This document shows positions 18,117-26,634 of a stretch of 53,353 bases of DNA, piece after piece (position 1 is the first letter of the stretch; every line of letters starts with the position of its first letter). A model generated the notes under the pieces. That model was not told where the DNA came from, made no database searches, and saw nothing but the letters and a program-made list of their open reading frames with translations. The DNA lies in contig CBFHNG010000004.1 of the NCBI GenBank assembly GCA_965657165.1, positions 1-53,353 on the forward strand. The letters are read 5' to 3'. The translations under genes and the position numbers were made by a program. This DNA comes from UBA3537 sp965657165 (lineage in GTDB: Bacteria > Bacteroidota > Bacteroidia > Flavobacteriales > Flavobacteriaceae).

Positions 18117-18313
18117 ATTTTTCGAAATGTATTGCTGTCTAACAAAAATAAACTATTCTATTCATCTTTGAAACATTTTATCTCAGATTAATTAAAATTT
18201 AGAATTCAGTTAACATGTTTGTTGTTTAGTTTTAATATGATTTTTAGTATTTAAATATATAATTCAATATATTTATATTTAGTTATAAACTAAAACCAAT
18301 AATATTTTTAAAT

Positions 18314-19600
18314 ATGTATAATAAACTACTTTTGTTCATCTGTTTTTTTGTGTTATTTAATTGTAATGAAGAAAATATAAACGGCCAAGAGCCAGATTTT
18401 ACATATGAATATGAACTTACAGACGATGTTTTAATTCATGATCAAGAAAATGTTTACAATAACTTAGTGCTTATTTGTCCAAATGGGGGAAAAACCCCCT
18501 ATTTAGTTGACAAAGGTGGAAATATTAAATATAGCTGGAGTCTTGATACATTTTTAGGCAATGACTTTGAGTTGCTGCCTAATGGAAAGACTTTAGGGAT
18601 TTTTAAGTCTATTGACCCTGCATTTAGTTTTGGGGGATATGGAGGTGTTATAAATCTTTTTGATCAGAATAATATTTTGGAATGGACCTATGAAGTTTCA
18701 AACGAGAATGAAATTGCACATCATGATGTTGAGTTACTAAAAAACGGAAATATTATGATTATGGTATGGGAAAAGATTGAGGTTGACACTCATCAAAACT
18801 TTGGGGTTGATTTTGACCAACCAATCTATGTCGAAAAACTAATAGAAGTTAACCCTGAAACTAACGAAATTGTTTGGCAGTGGAGAAGTTGGGACCATAT
18901 CATTCAAGAGCACGATAGCAATGTAAGTGCTTTTGGGTCAGTAAATCAAAATCCACATAAAATTGATATAAATTACAATCTACAATCCAATGGAGATTTT
19001 ATGCATGCAAATGGAATTGATTTAGATGAAACAAATGATTTAATTTACATGAGTGTTAATTTTTTTAGTGAAATTTGGGTTATAGATCATAGTACCACAA
19101 CTGAGCAAGCTTCTACATCATCTGGTGGAAATTATAATAAAGGTGGAGATTTAATTTATCGATTTGGAAACCCACTTGCTTACGGAGATACTCAAGAACA
19201 GCGAGTTTTTTATAGAAATCATTTTCCAAACCTGCTTGAAAATGGCGTACCAGGTGAAGGTAATATTTTAGTTTACAGCAATTATGGAGAGAATAATAGC
19301 GAACAATCTCATATTTATGAATTACAATTACCAGATGTTTTAGCTTTAGAACCAGGAAATGTTTCATCTCCTGAAGTTGTTTGGTCTTACACAGATGAGA
19401 GTTTATTTCATGGGAAAATTTCAGGTGCCGATAGACTTCAAAACGGAAATACATTGATTTGTGAAGGTGATTTTGGAGTTTGGGAAGTTACTCCAGACAA
19501 GGAAGTTGTTTGGAAATATTCAAATGAAAATTTTTCTAATTATTGGCGTTGCTATGGATATTCTTTTGGAGACTCGGCATTAGAAGTTATAGGATTCTAA
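18314..19600 (+). CDS. arylsulfotransferase (ASST)-like lipoprotein
   Basis: 428 residues. The N-terminus MYNKLLLFICFFVLFNC ends in a lipobox-like site. The mature protein is a beta-propeller type protein with ASST-family phrases: LVDKGGNIKYSWSL (about 65-78), HHDVELLKNGNIMIMVWE (about 136-153), LIEVNPETNEIVWQWRSWDH, MHANGIDLDETNDLIYMSVN (about 232-251), EIWVIDHSTTTEQA, and NGNTLICEGDFGVWEVT near the end. Family enzymes move sulfate between phenolic compounds in the periplasm; catalysis here is unproven. It stands alone between nadE (divergent) and gldB, with a 196-base AT-rich region upstream in which I see no clear promoter. Confidence 0.8.
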   Translation: MYNKLLLFICFFVLFNCNEENINGQEPDFTYEYELTDDVLIHDQENVYNNLVLICPNGGKTPYLVDKGGNIKYSWSLDTFLGNDFELLPNGKTLGIFKSIDPAFSFGGYGGVINLFDQNNILEWTYEVSNENEIAHHDVELLKNGNIMIMVWEKIEVDTHQNFGVDFDQPIYVEKLIEVNPETNEIVWQWRSWDHIIQEHDSNVSAFGSVNQNPHKIDINYNLQSNGDFMHANGIDLDETNDLIYMSVNFFSEIWVIDHSTTTEQASTSSGGNYNKGGDLIYRFGNPLAYGDTQEQRVFYRNHFPNLLENGVPGEGNILVYSNYGENNSEQSHIYELQLPDVLALEPGNVSSPEVVWSYTDESLFHGKISGADRLQNGNTLICEGDFGVWEVTPDKEVVWKYSNENFSNYWRCYGYSFGDSALEVIGF

Positions 19601-19687
19601 TTTTACAAACATTAAAGACAATAGTTTTGTTTGTTTTTCGATCTTGTTTTTGCTCAAAATTACTGTTTTCATTTGAATACTAATGAT

Positions 19688-19695
19688 TACTTTTG
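19688..19695 (+). promoter_or_regulatory. candidate -7 element of the gldBC operon
   Basis: TACTTTTG is a perfect match to TAnnTTTG and ends 14 bases before the gldB ATG at 19710. I found no well-placed -33 partner, so this is weak. A start site here would favour a very short leader. Confidence 0.35.
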
Positions 19696-19709
19696 TCATA
19701 TAGTTTCAG

Positions 19710-20708
19710 ATGAGTTACACCATGATTCAAATTAATTATTTGATAAATCACTTTAAAAAAATAGGTATTTTTCTTATCCTATTGATCTGTTTTTCTTGCA
19801 ATAAAAATGCTCAATTAGAAAAAGAAATTGAAGCTGTTCCAATGGATTTAAAAGTTGAACGTTTCGATCAAATTTTTATGCAATCAACCAAAGAGAGCTT
19901 ACCTGCTTTGAAAACGCAATACCCTTTTTTGTTTCCTGAACAAACTCCTGATTCTATTTTTTTGGAACGTACTCAAGACCCCATACAAAAATTGATTCAA
20001 AAGTCAGTTGATAGTGTTTTTAGTGATTTTCAAGAGACTGAAGCGGAGTTAATAGCGTTTTACAAACACCTAAAATATTATAATCCATCATTAAAAAAAT
20101 CACGTGTCATCACAGTTTTTTCAGATGTGGATTACCGCAACAAAGTTATCGTTACAGACTCTATAGTTTTAATTAGTATTGATAATTATTTGGGTGCTGA
20201 TCATGAGTTTTATGAAAGCTTTTACAGTTATATTCGGAAAAATTTAAATAGGGATCAAATTGTGATGGATCTTGCAGATGCCTATGCAACTCGCTTAATA
20301 AATCAACCAAGACGAAAGACGTTTTTGGAAGAATTGATATATCACGGAAAAAAATTATATCTAAAAGATCTTTGGGTGCCGTTGGCAGAAGACAGCACCA
20401 AAATTGGCTATACCAATGATGAGCTCTTTTGGGCCAATGACAATGAATTTTATATCTGGCAATATTTTATAGAAAATGAATTGTTATATAGCACAGACAC
20501 CAAACTTGTTGGACGTTTTATTGCTCCAGCCCCATTTTCACGCTTCAATTTGGAGCTCGATAGTGAATCTCCAGGAGCATTGGGACAATATATTGGGTGG
20601 CAAATTGTGCGTTCATACATGGAAAATAATCCCTCTTCATTACTACAAATGCTTCAAATGAATGCACAAACACTATTTAACAAAGCAAAATATAAACCAA
20701 AAAAATAA
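19710..20708 (+). CDS. gldB: gliding motility lipoprotein GldB
   Basis: 332 residues, the size of flavobacterial GldB. Signal peptide with lipobox LILLICFSC, then CNKNAQLEKEIEAVPMDLKVERFDQIFMQS, the characteristic GldB opening. Further recognisable stretches are DYRNKVIVTDSIVLISIDNYLGADHEFYESF (given here only as the region about 144-174) and GQYIGWQIVRSYMENN near the C-terminus. GldB is a periplasmic-facing lipoprotein required for gliding; its exact biochemical role is unknown. The second Met (19722) is an alternative start. The stop overlaps the gldC start by one base. Confidence 0.92.
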   Translation: MSYTMIQINYLINHFKKIGIFLILLICFSCNKNAQLEKEIEAVPMDLKVERFDQIFMQSTKESLPALKTQYPFLFPEQTPDSIFLERTQDPIQKLIQKSVDSVFSDFQETEAELIAFYKHLKYYNPSLKKSRVITVFSDVDYRNKVIVTDSIVLISIDNYLGADHEFYESFYSYIRKNLNRDQIVMDLADAYATRLINQPRRKTFLEELIYHGKKLYLKDLWVPLAEDSTKIGYTNDELFWANDNEFYIWQYFIENELLYSTDTKLVGRFIAPAPFSRFNLELDSESPGALGQYIGWQIVRSYMENNPSSLLQMLQMNAQTLFNKAKYKPKK

Positions 20709-21046
20709 TGGCTAAAGCACACACTTCAAAAATTGAATTGAACGTAGAATTAGACGAAAATCGCATTCCAGAAAAATTGAACTGGACTGCTAAAGACGGA
20801 GGAATTTCAAATGCTGAAGCCAAAGCAATTTTTCTTTCCGTTTGGGATGCCAAAGCACAAGAATCTTTACGCATCGATTTGTGGACAAAAGACATGCCTG
20901 TTGATGAGATGAAACTGTTTTTTCATCAAACACTAACGGCCATGAGTGATACTTTTATGCGTGCCACACAAGATGAAAAAATGACGGCAACAATGAGGGA
21001 TTTTTGTGATTATTTTGCAGAAAAACTAGAATTAAAGAAGCCTTAA
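20708..21046 (+). CDS. gldC: gliding motility protein GldC
   Basis: 112 residues, cytoplasmic, no signal peptide. It starts MAKAHTSKIELNVELDENR and continues LNWTAKDGGISNAEAKAIFLSVWDA, as in flavobacterial GldC. It overlaps gldB by one base (TAATG), so the two are translationally coupled. It supports efficient gliding, with unknown mechanism. It converges with rodA, with nine bases between the two stops. Confidence 0.93.
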   Translation: MAKAHTSKIELNVELDENRIPEKLNWTAKDGGISNAEAKAIFLSVWDAKAQESLRIDLWTKDMPVDEMKLFFHQTLTAMSDTFMRATQDEKMTATMRDFCDYFAEKLELKKP

Positions 21047-21055
21047 AACTACTGT

Positions 21056-22336
21056 TTACCAGACATTAAGACGATTTGAGTCTAGCTTAAGGAAAATAAA
21101 CACCAAAATTGTAAAAGCCAGAAGTCCAGATCCCCCATAACTAAAAAAGGGTAAAGGGATGCCTATTGTTGGAATTAGCCCCATTACCATCCCAATATTA
21201 ATTAAAAAATGTACAAAAATAATTGAAGCTACGCCATAACCATAAGCTCTGCTAAATTGTGATTTATGCCGTTCGGCTAAAAACAAAATCCTACCAATCA
21301 ATAACACAAAAAGCACAACAACAATACTACTTCCCAAAAACCCCCATTCTTCTGCCACTGTACTAAAAATATAGTCGGTGTGTTGTTCTGGAACAAATTT
21401 TCCTTTAGTTCGTGTGCCTTCTTTAAACCCTTTTCCTGTAAGACCACCAGAGCGAATAGCTTTTTCTGATTGATTGAGGTTGTAAGAAATATTACGTTTC
21501 ATGATTTTCAGTTTTTCAGGGTCTTTTTCAAGTCTGAGCCAAACCTCAATGCGGTCTTTTTGATGTTTTTGCAATATGTTATCAAAGCTCCATTCTGTTC
21601 CAAAACTAAGTCCAGAACACAAAATGAGAATTAATATAGATAGTGTAATTTTTTTCTTTTTTCGCTTAAAAAATAATTGATAAATCACAATAAAACTGGC
21701 TACAATACTTATGACAATTAGCGCCGAAAATTTTAGGGTAGCAATGGTTATAATTAATAGTGAAGCACCAAATAAAATATATTTTTGTGGAATACCTTCT
21801 CTGTAAAACACAAATATTAGCCCTGCAAAAACAAGTGTACTTCCTGCATCATTTTGTAGTAATATCAAAACGGCAGGGACTGCCACAATAAGTGCAGCAC
21901 GGAATTGATCCATGCTGTCTTTTATGTTGGTTTGAAGGTCACTCACATACTTAGCTACGGCCAATGCTGTTGCAAACTTTGCAAACTCGCTAGGTTGCAA
22001 GGTAGTTCCCCCAATTTCATACCAAGACAAAGCCCCATTAACTTTTTTACCAAATACAAAAAGCCCTGCTAGCGCAATTAATGATAGCAAGTAAATAATA
22101 CTTGCAAATCGTTCATAAAATTTTGCATCAATTGATAAAATAAGTACAATTGAAATCAATGATAAACCAATAAAAACAGATTGTTTTCCGTAGGGTTCAG
22201 ATAGATCAAAATATGAAGTAAAAGCACCGTCTGTAGAGGCCGATAAAATATTGAAATAACCAAATAGAACTAGAACTAAATAAATCAATACAACCACCCA
22301 ATCCAACTGAAAACTATGTGCTCTGTTTAGGTTCAT
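21056..22336 (-). CDS. rodA: rod-shape determining SEDS glycosyltransferase RodA
   Basis: 426 residues with about ten membrane segments. It polymerises peptidoglycan glycan strands during elongation together with PBP2. SEDS motifs are present: GGTTLQPSEFAKFATALAVAKYV (about 110-131), LLQNDAGSTLVF (about 158-169), and the C-terminal GLIPTIGIPLPFFSYGGSG (about 384-402). It overlaps mrdA by one base and is the last gene of mreB-mreC-mreD-mrdA-rodA. Confidence 0.96.
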   Translation of the reverse strand: MNLNRAHSFQLDWVVVLIYLVLVLFGYFNILSASTDGAFTSYFDLSEPYGKQSVFIGLSLISIVLILSIDAKFYERFASIIYLLSLIALAGLFVFGKKVNGALSWYEIGGTTLQPSEFAKFATALAVAKYVSDLQTNIKDSMDQFRAALIVAVPAVLILLQNDAGSTLVFAGLIFVFYREGIPQKYILFGASLLIITIATLKFSALIVISIVASFIVIYQLFFKRKKKKITLSILILILCSGLSFGTEWSFDNILQKHQKDRIEVWLRLEKDPEKLKIMKRNISYNLNQSEKAIRSGGLTGKGFKEGTRTKGKFVPEQHTDYIFSTVAEEWGFLGSSIVVVLFVLLIGRILFLAERHKSQFSRAYGYGVASIIFVHFLINIGMVMGLIPTIGIPLPFFSYGGSGLLAFTILVFIFLKLDSNRLNVW

Positions 22337-24198
22337 TACTGATTAATTTTAAAGGGTTTACCACTATAAGGCTTTATGTATTCGTCTTTCAAACTTTTGT
22401 TTAAAACAAGGCGTTCCATATATTTTAAACTAACTTCACCTTTTAGATATTTTTCTATCATTAAACTTGCTATTCGTCCAGCCCATCGTGCGCCATAATA
22501 TCCATTTTCTACCAGTACAGCAATGGCTATTTTTGGATCGTCTTTTGGTGCAAAAGCAACAAAAATGGAGTGGTCTGTAAGCTGTGTTTTAACACCATCA
22601 ATTTTTGTAAAATTTTCAGCTGTTCCGGTTTTTCCACAAATTTCAATTCCTGGAACTTTCAAAAAACTTGCCGTACCTTTGGTGTAAACTCTGTGCATAC
22701 CTTTAATTATAGGTTCAAAATGTGCAGAATCAATTGAGGTTTCTTTTTTAGTCGTAAAATTTTCATCAATAGACTCGCCATCAATAGATTTGATGATATG
22801 TGGCGTATAATAAAATCCTTTGTTGGCAATAGCAGCAGTCATATTGGCCAATTGAATGGGTGTAACCAAAATTTCGCCTTGACCAATTGAATTCGATAAA
22901 ATTGTAGTGGCCCCCCATTTGAAATCTGGGTACCAAGCATCGTAATAAGCACCATCTGGAATATTTCCTTTTTTACCTACAGATAAATCATTTCCAAGGA
23001 AGTTGCCAAGGCCAAAACTTTTAATATGATTGCTCCATATGTCCATACCATTTGAGGCATCTTTATATTTGTCAATAGTTTTTCTGAATGCCATTGCAAA
23101 ATATGAGTTACACGAATTACTAATTCCAGAAAATAAATTCCTAAATCCACCTCCGCAATGACATTTCATTACACGTCTATTTTTGCCATAAATGTAATTC
23201 TCAGTACAATAAATAGTTTCACGAGTTGTAATTACATTTTCTTGAAGCGCTGCTAGTGCCACTAAGGTTTTAAAAGGCGATCCAGGAACGTGCATTCGGA
23301 TTAGTGCTTTATCAAAAAGTGGTCTGTAAATAGAATCTGTGTAAAGCTTCGTATAATTTTTTGAGCGTTCTCTACCCACCAAAAGTGCGGGGTTGTATGA
23401 TGGTGCAGACACAAGAGTTAATAATTCTCCAGAAGATGGTTCAATAGCGACTATACCTCCCATTTTATTTTTCATCAATTGTTCTCCATATTCTTGAAGC
23501 GTTGCATCTATGGTAATTGTAATGTTTTTTCCGGGTGTTGAAAGTGTGTCAAATTGACCATTTTTGTACGAACCAATATCTCTGTTATAGATGTCTTTTT
23601 GAATATACTTTACACCTTTCTCGCCACGCAATTCTTTTTCGTAGGATTTTTCAACCCCTTGCTTTCCAATTAAATCGCCTAATTTATAATATCCATCTTT
23701 TGAAATATTATCGGGGTTGACTTCGGCAATGTAGCCCAAAACATTGGCACCAATTTCAGTTTGATAGTCTCTTACAGCTCTTTTTTGCACATAAAAGCCT
23801 TTGAATTTTCGAAGTTTCTCAGACAAAAAAGCATAATCTTCTTTGGAAAGATGTGCTAAGAATATTGATGGTAATCGTGGAGAGTAGCGTTTAGCACGGT
23901 TGAAAGATTTTAAAAACTGAGCTTTATCGATGTCTAGCAATGAACAAAACATCAAAGTATCAAGCGCTTCAACTTCTCTTGGAACAACAACAACATCGTA
24001 GGTGGGTTGATTAGCAACAAGCAATTTTCCATTCCGGTCATAAATATAACCGCGTTTTGGGTGTTGATAGATTTTTCTAATGGCATTATCATTTTCTAGA
24101 CTGTTAGATTCGTCTTGAAAAACTTGCAAATAAAACAATCTCCCAACGAAAATGATGCCAGTAAAAATTACAAGTCCTAAAAGTAGAAATTTTCTCAT
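22336..24198 (-). CDS. mrdA: penicillin-binding protein 2 (elongation transpeptidase)
   Basis: 620 residues with one N-terminal membrane anchor (FLLLGLVIFTGIIFVGRLFYL). It cross-links peptidoglycan for rod elongation. The transpeptidase motifs are SxxK in PGSPFKTLVALA (about 306-317), SxN in ISNSCNSYF (about 360-368) and KTGTAENF (about 524-531). An N-terminal PBP dimerisation domain lies before them (PKRGYIYDRNGKLLVANQPTYD). A CHCGGG stretch just before SxN is a small oddity. It overlaps mreD by four bases and rodA by one. Confidence 0.96.
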   Translation of the reverse strand: MRKFLLLGLVIFTGIIFVGRLFYLQVFQDESNSLENDNAIRKIYQHPKRGYIYDRNGKLLVANQPTYDVVVVPREVEALDTLMFCSLLDIDKAQFLKSFNRAKRYSPRLPSIFLAHLSKEDYAFLSEKLRKFKGFYVQKRAVRDYQTEIGANVLGYIAEVNPDNISKDGYYKLGDLIGKQGVEKSYEKELRGEKGVKYIQKDIYNRDIGSYKNGQFDTLSTPGKNITITIDATLQEYGEQLMKNKMGGIVAIEPSSGELLTLVSAPSYNPALLVGRERSKNYTKLYTDSIYRPLFDKALIRMHVPGSPFKTLVALAALQENVITTRETIYCTENYIYGKNRRVMKCHCGGGFRNLFSGISNSCNSYFAMAFRKTIDKYKDASNGMDIWSNHIKSFGLGNFLGNDLSVGKKGNIPDGAYYDAWYPDFKWGATTILSNSIGQGEILVTPIQLANMTAAIANKGFYYTPHIIKSIDGESIDENFTTKKETSIDSAHFEPIIKGMHRVYTKGTASFLKVPGIEICGKTGTAENFTKIDGVKTQLTDHSIFVAFAPKDDPKIAIAVLVENGYYGARWAGRIASLMIEKYLKGEVSLKYMERLVLNKSLKDEYIKPYSGKPFKINQ

Positions 24199-24701
24199 TT
24201 TTCTTTTTGACTAAAAAGTGTATGCAATATAAGAGTAAGAAAAAGAGTAAAAACTCCAGAGCTTAAAGCCTGTGAAATGATCATATTCATTTTTGTGCCA
24301 TCAAAAATAACAAGTGTATATAGAATAAGGTGGTGAATTAGAATTAGCAATGCAAAATAGACTATGCGTTGCAAAATTTCAGAATCACTAAACTTAATGG
24401 CTTGATATTCATATGCAGAACCAAAAGAAAATTTTAAAAATATTGGTCGAATATAGGCAATTGATACAGCTGCTGCTGCATGTGCTCCGCCAGAATCTAA
24501 AAAAACATCAATGATTAGCCCTAAACAAAAACTAAGAATAATAAAGCCAACTCTGTTGTTTTTAACAGGATACAATAGAATGAATAAAATGTAAATATAG
24601 GGGTTAATGTTTCCAAGAAAATTCATTTGATTGCAGATAAATACTTGAAGTAAAATGAGTACAATGAATCGAACCGTATTTGAAAATAGCATGCTATTCA
24701 T
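24195..24701 (-). CDS. mreD: rod shape-determining protein MreD
   Basis: 168 residues, several membrane segments, with PYIYILFILLYPVKNNR (about 33-49) and FCLGLIIDVFLDSGGAHAAA (about 58-77) as in MreD. It is an inner membrane partner of MreC in the elongasome. It overlaps mreC by eight bases and mrdA by four bases. MreD sequences vary a lot, so the call rests also on position. Confidence 0.9.
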   Translation of the reverse strand: MNSMLFSNTVRFIVLILLQVFICNQMNFLGNINPYIYILFILLYPVKNNRVGFIILSFCLGLIIDVFLDSGGAHAAAAVSIAYIRPIFLKFSFGSAYEYQAIKFSDSEILQRIVYFALLILIHHLILYTLVIFDGTKMNMIISQALSSGVFTLFLTLILHTLFSQKEK

Positions 24702-25500
24702 TGGCTGGATTTAAAGTTTGTAATTCATCAATATCTAAGTTTTCAATTACATGAACATGACGTAAATTAGTCATGTCATTAAATAATTTAACATTGATGA
24801 TATATAAGTCTTTGGTGTCATTCAATTTGTAGGATTCTACTGTACCAATAGGAATATTTTCTGGGAAAGTATAAGAAAATCCACTGGTAACAATTGTGTC
24901 GCCAACTACTATTTCAGCCAAATCTTGTATGTCGTTGAGTTGAACAATATTGTGATTAATACCATCCCAACCCAACGTTCCAAAATAATGGCTTTGTTTT
25001 ATTTTAGCATTGATTTTACTTTTTGTATTTAATATAGAAAGTACACGGGCGTATTTAGATGAGGTTTGGTCTATAATTCCAACAATTCCTTTGGAAGTAA
25101 TAACTCCAAAATCCTCCTTAATACCATCATTTTTCCCTATGTCTAGTGTAATATAATTTTCTAAATACTGATAACTATTTTTATTCACTAGAGTTGGAGT
25201 AAGTTTGAATTTTTTTTCAAACTCTAAAGTGTCAATAATTTTAATTTTTGAATTATAAACTTGTGATTTCAACCGATTATTTTCTTCTAGAAGTAGAGCA
25301 TTTTCTTGTTTCAAATTGAAGTAATTTCCAATGTTTGAAAATACGCCGTGTATACTTCCAGAAATTTGATTTGATGAATTGAGTAATTTACTTTTATGAT
25401 AATCATGCGATTGAGTGGTAATCATAAATGCAACTAAAAATAAAATCAAAAACAAGACTGTTGTCCTATTTTTAAAGAAGAAATTTAGGAGTTGTTGCAT
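24694..25500 (-). CDS. mreC: rod shape-determining protein MreC
   Basis: 268 residues: one membrane anchor (RTTVLFLILFLVAFMITTQS), a coiled coil (NYFNLKQENALLLEENNRLKSQVY written here as about 57-80), then the beta-barrel pair with DIGKNDGIKEDFGVITSKGIVG (about 125-146), TKSKINAKIKQS and VVGDTIVTSGFSYTFPENIPIG. It bridges MreB, PBP2 and RodA. It follows mreB by ten bases. Confidence 0.95.
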   Translation of the reverse strand: MQQLLNFFFKNRTTVLFLILFLVAFMITTQSHDYHKSKLLNSSNQISGSIHGVFSNIGNYFNLKQENALLLEENNRLKSQVYNSKIKIIDTLEFEKKFKLTPTLVNKNSYQYLENYITLDIGKNDGIKEDFGVITSKGIVGIIDQTSSKYARVLSILNTKSKINAKIKQSHYFGTLGWDGINHNIVQLNDIQDLAEIVVGDTIVTSGFSYTFPENIPIGTVESYKLNDTKDLYIINVKLFNDMTNLRHVHVIENLDIDELQTLNPANE

Positions 25501-25510
25501 GACTCAATAA

Positions 25511-26539
25511 CTATTTGATCAAGACACTCTTATATTTTACGATATTTTTTAGAACAATACCAGTTCCTCGAACAACTGCTCTAAGCGGGTCTTCGGCAAT
25601 GTAGACGGGGAGGTCTGTTTTTTGCGACAGTCGTTTGTCCAACCCTCTGAGCATAGAACCACCACCGGCAAGATATATTCCAGTGTTATAAATATCTGCA
25701 GCCAATTCAGGAGGTGTTTGCGAGAGTGTTTCCATTACAGAATCTTCAATTCTAAGAATGGATTTATCCAATGCTTTTGCTATTTCACGGTGTGAAATCT
25801 GTACTTGTTTTGGTTTTCCTGTAAGCAAATCTCGTCCTTGAACATTCATTTCATCTGGGGGAAGTTCTAAATCTTCTGTAGCAGCACCAATTTGAATTTT
25901 GATTTTCTCTGCAGTTCGATCACCAACATATAAATTATGTTGTGTGCGCATATAATAAATGATGTCATTAGTAAATACATCACCAGCAACTTTTACAGAT
26001 TTATCACATACAATTCCTCCGAGTGCTATAACCGCAATCTCGGTCGTTCCACCACCAATATCTACAATCATATTCCCTTTGGGTTGCATGATATCTACTC
26101 CAATACCAATGGCTGCTGCCATGGGTTCATGAATGAGGTATACTTCTTTGCCGTTTACACGTTCTGCAGATTCTTTAACCGCACGCATTTCAACTTCTGT
26201 AATTCCAGAGGGAATACAAATGACCATCCTCAAAGATGGAGCAAATAATTTTTTCTTTAGTGCAGGAATATTCTTGATAAACATACTTATCATCTGCTCG
26301 GACGCATCAAAATCAGCAATTACACCATCTTTTAGTGGACGAATTGTTTTGATGTTTTCGTGAGTTTTCCCTTGCATCAAATTAGCTTCTTTCCCAACCG
26401 CAATGATTTTTCCAGAAACACGATCTCTAGCAACAATTGATGGACTATCAATAACTACTTTGTCATTATGAATAATGAGTGTATTGGCTGTACCCAAATC
26501 AATGGCAATTTCCTCAGTTAAGAAATCAAAAAATCCCAT
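25511..26539 (-). CDS. mreB: rod shape-determining actin homologue MreB
   Basis: 342 residues, the normal length. It forms membrane-bound filaments that guide wall synthesis. Actin-family nucleotide motifs: EEIAIDLGTANTLI (about 9-22), MVICIPSGITEVEMRAVKESAE (about 104-125), MIVDIGGGTTEIAVIALGG (about 157-175), IYLAGGGSMLRGLD (about 287-300). First gene of the five-gene elongation operon; a candidate promoter lies upstream, between it and purH. Confidence 0.98.
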   Translation of the reverse strand: MGFFDFLTEEIAIDLGTANTLIIHNDKVVIDSPSIVARDRVSGKIIAVGKEANLMQGKTHENIKTIRPLKDGVIADFDASEQMISMFIKNIPALKKKLFAPSLRMVICIPSGITEVEMRAVKESAERVNGKEVYLIHEPMAAAIGIGVDIMQPKGNMIVDIGGGTTEIAVIALGGIVCDKSVKVAGDVFTNDIIYYMRTQHNLYVGDRTAEKIKIQIGAATEDLELPPDEMNVQGRDLLTGKPKQVQISHREIAKALDKSILRIEDSVMETLSQTPPELAADIYNTGIYLAGGGSMLRGLDKRLSQKTDLPVYIAEDPLRAVVRGTGIVLKNIVKYKSVLIK

Positions 26540-26586
26540 AGGTAGTAAAAATTATGTTGGTGTTCTAAAAAATATATGCTTAGGCG

Positions 26587-26615
26587 TAAATGTACTAAAA
26601 ATAAATTTTAGTCAA
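26587..26615 (-). promoter_or_regulatory. candidate promoter of the mreB operon
   Basis: On the minus strand TTG (antisense of 26613-26615), 18 bases, then TACATTTA (26587-26594; seven of eight to TAnnTTTG). It is 48 bases before the mreB start, in the gap after purH. Confidence 0.4.
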
Positions 26616-26634
26616 TCCTCAAAAAAGTATTTTT

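Noticed and set aside
21047..21055. Terminator between convergent gldC and rodA
   Set aside because: Only nine bases separate the stops and no stem is visible there.
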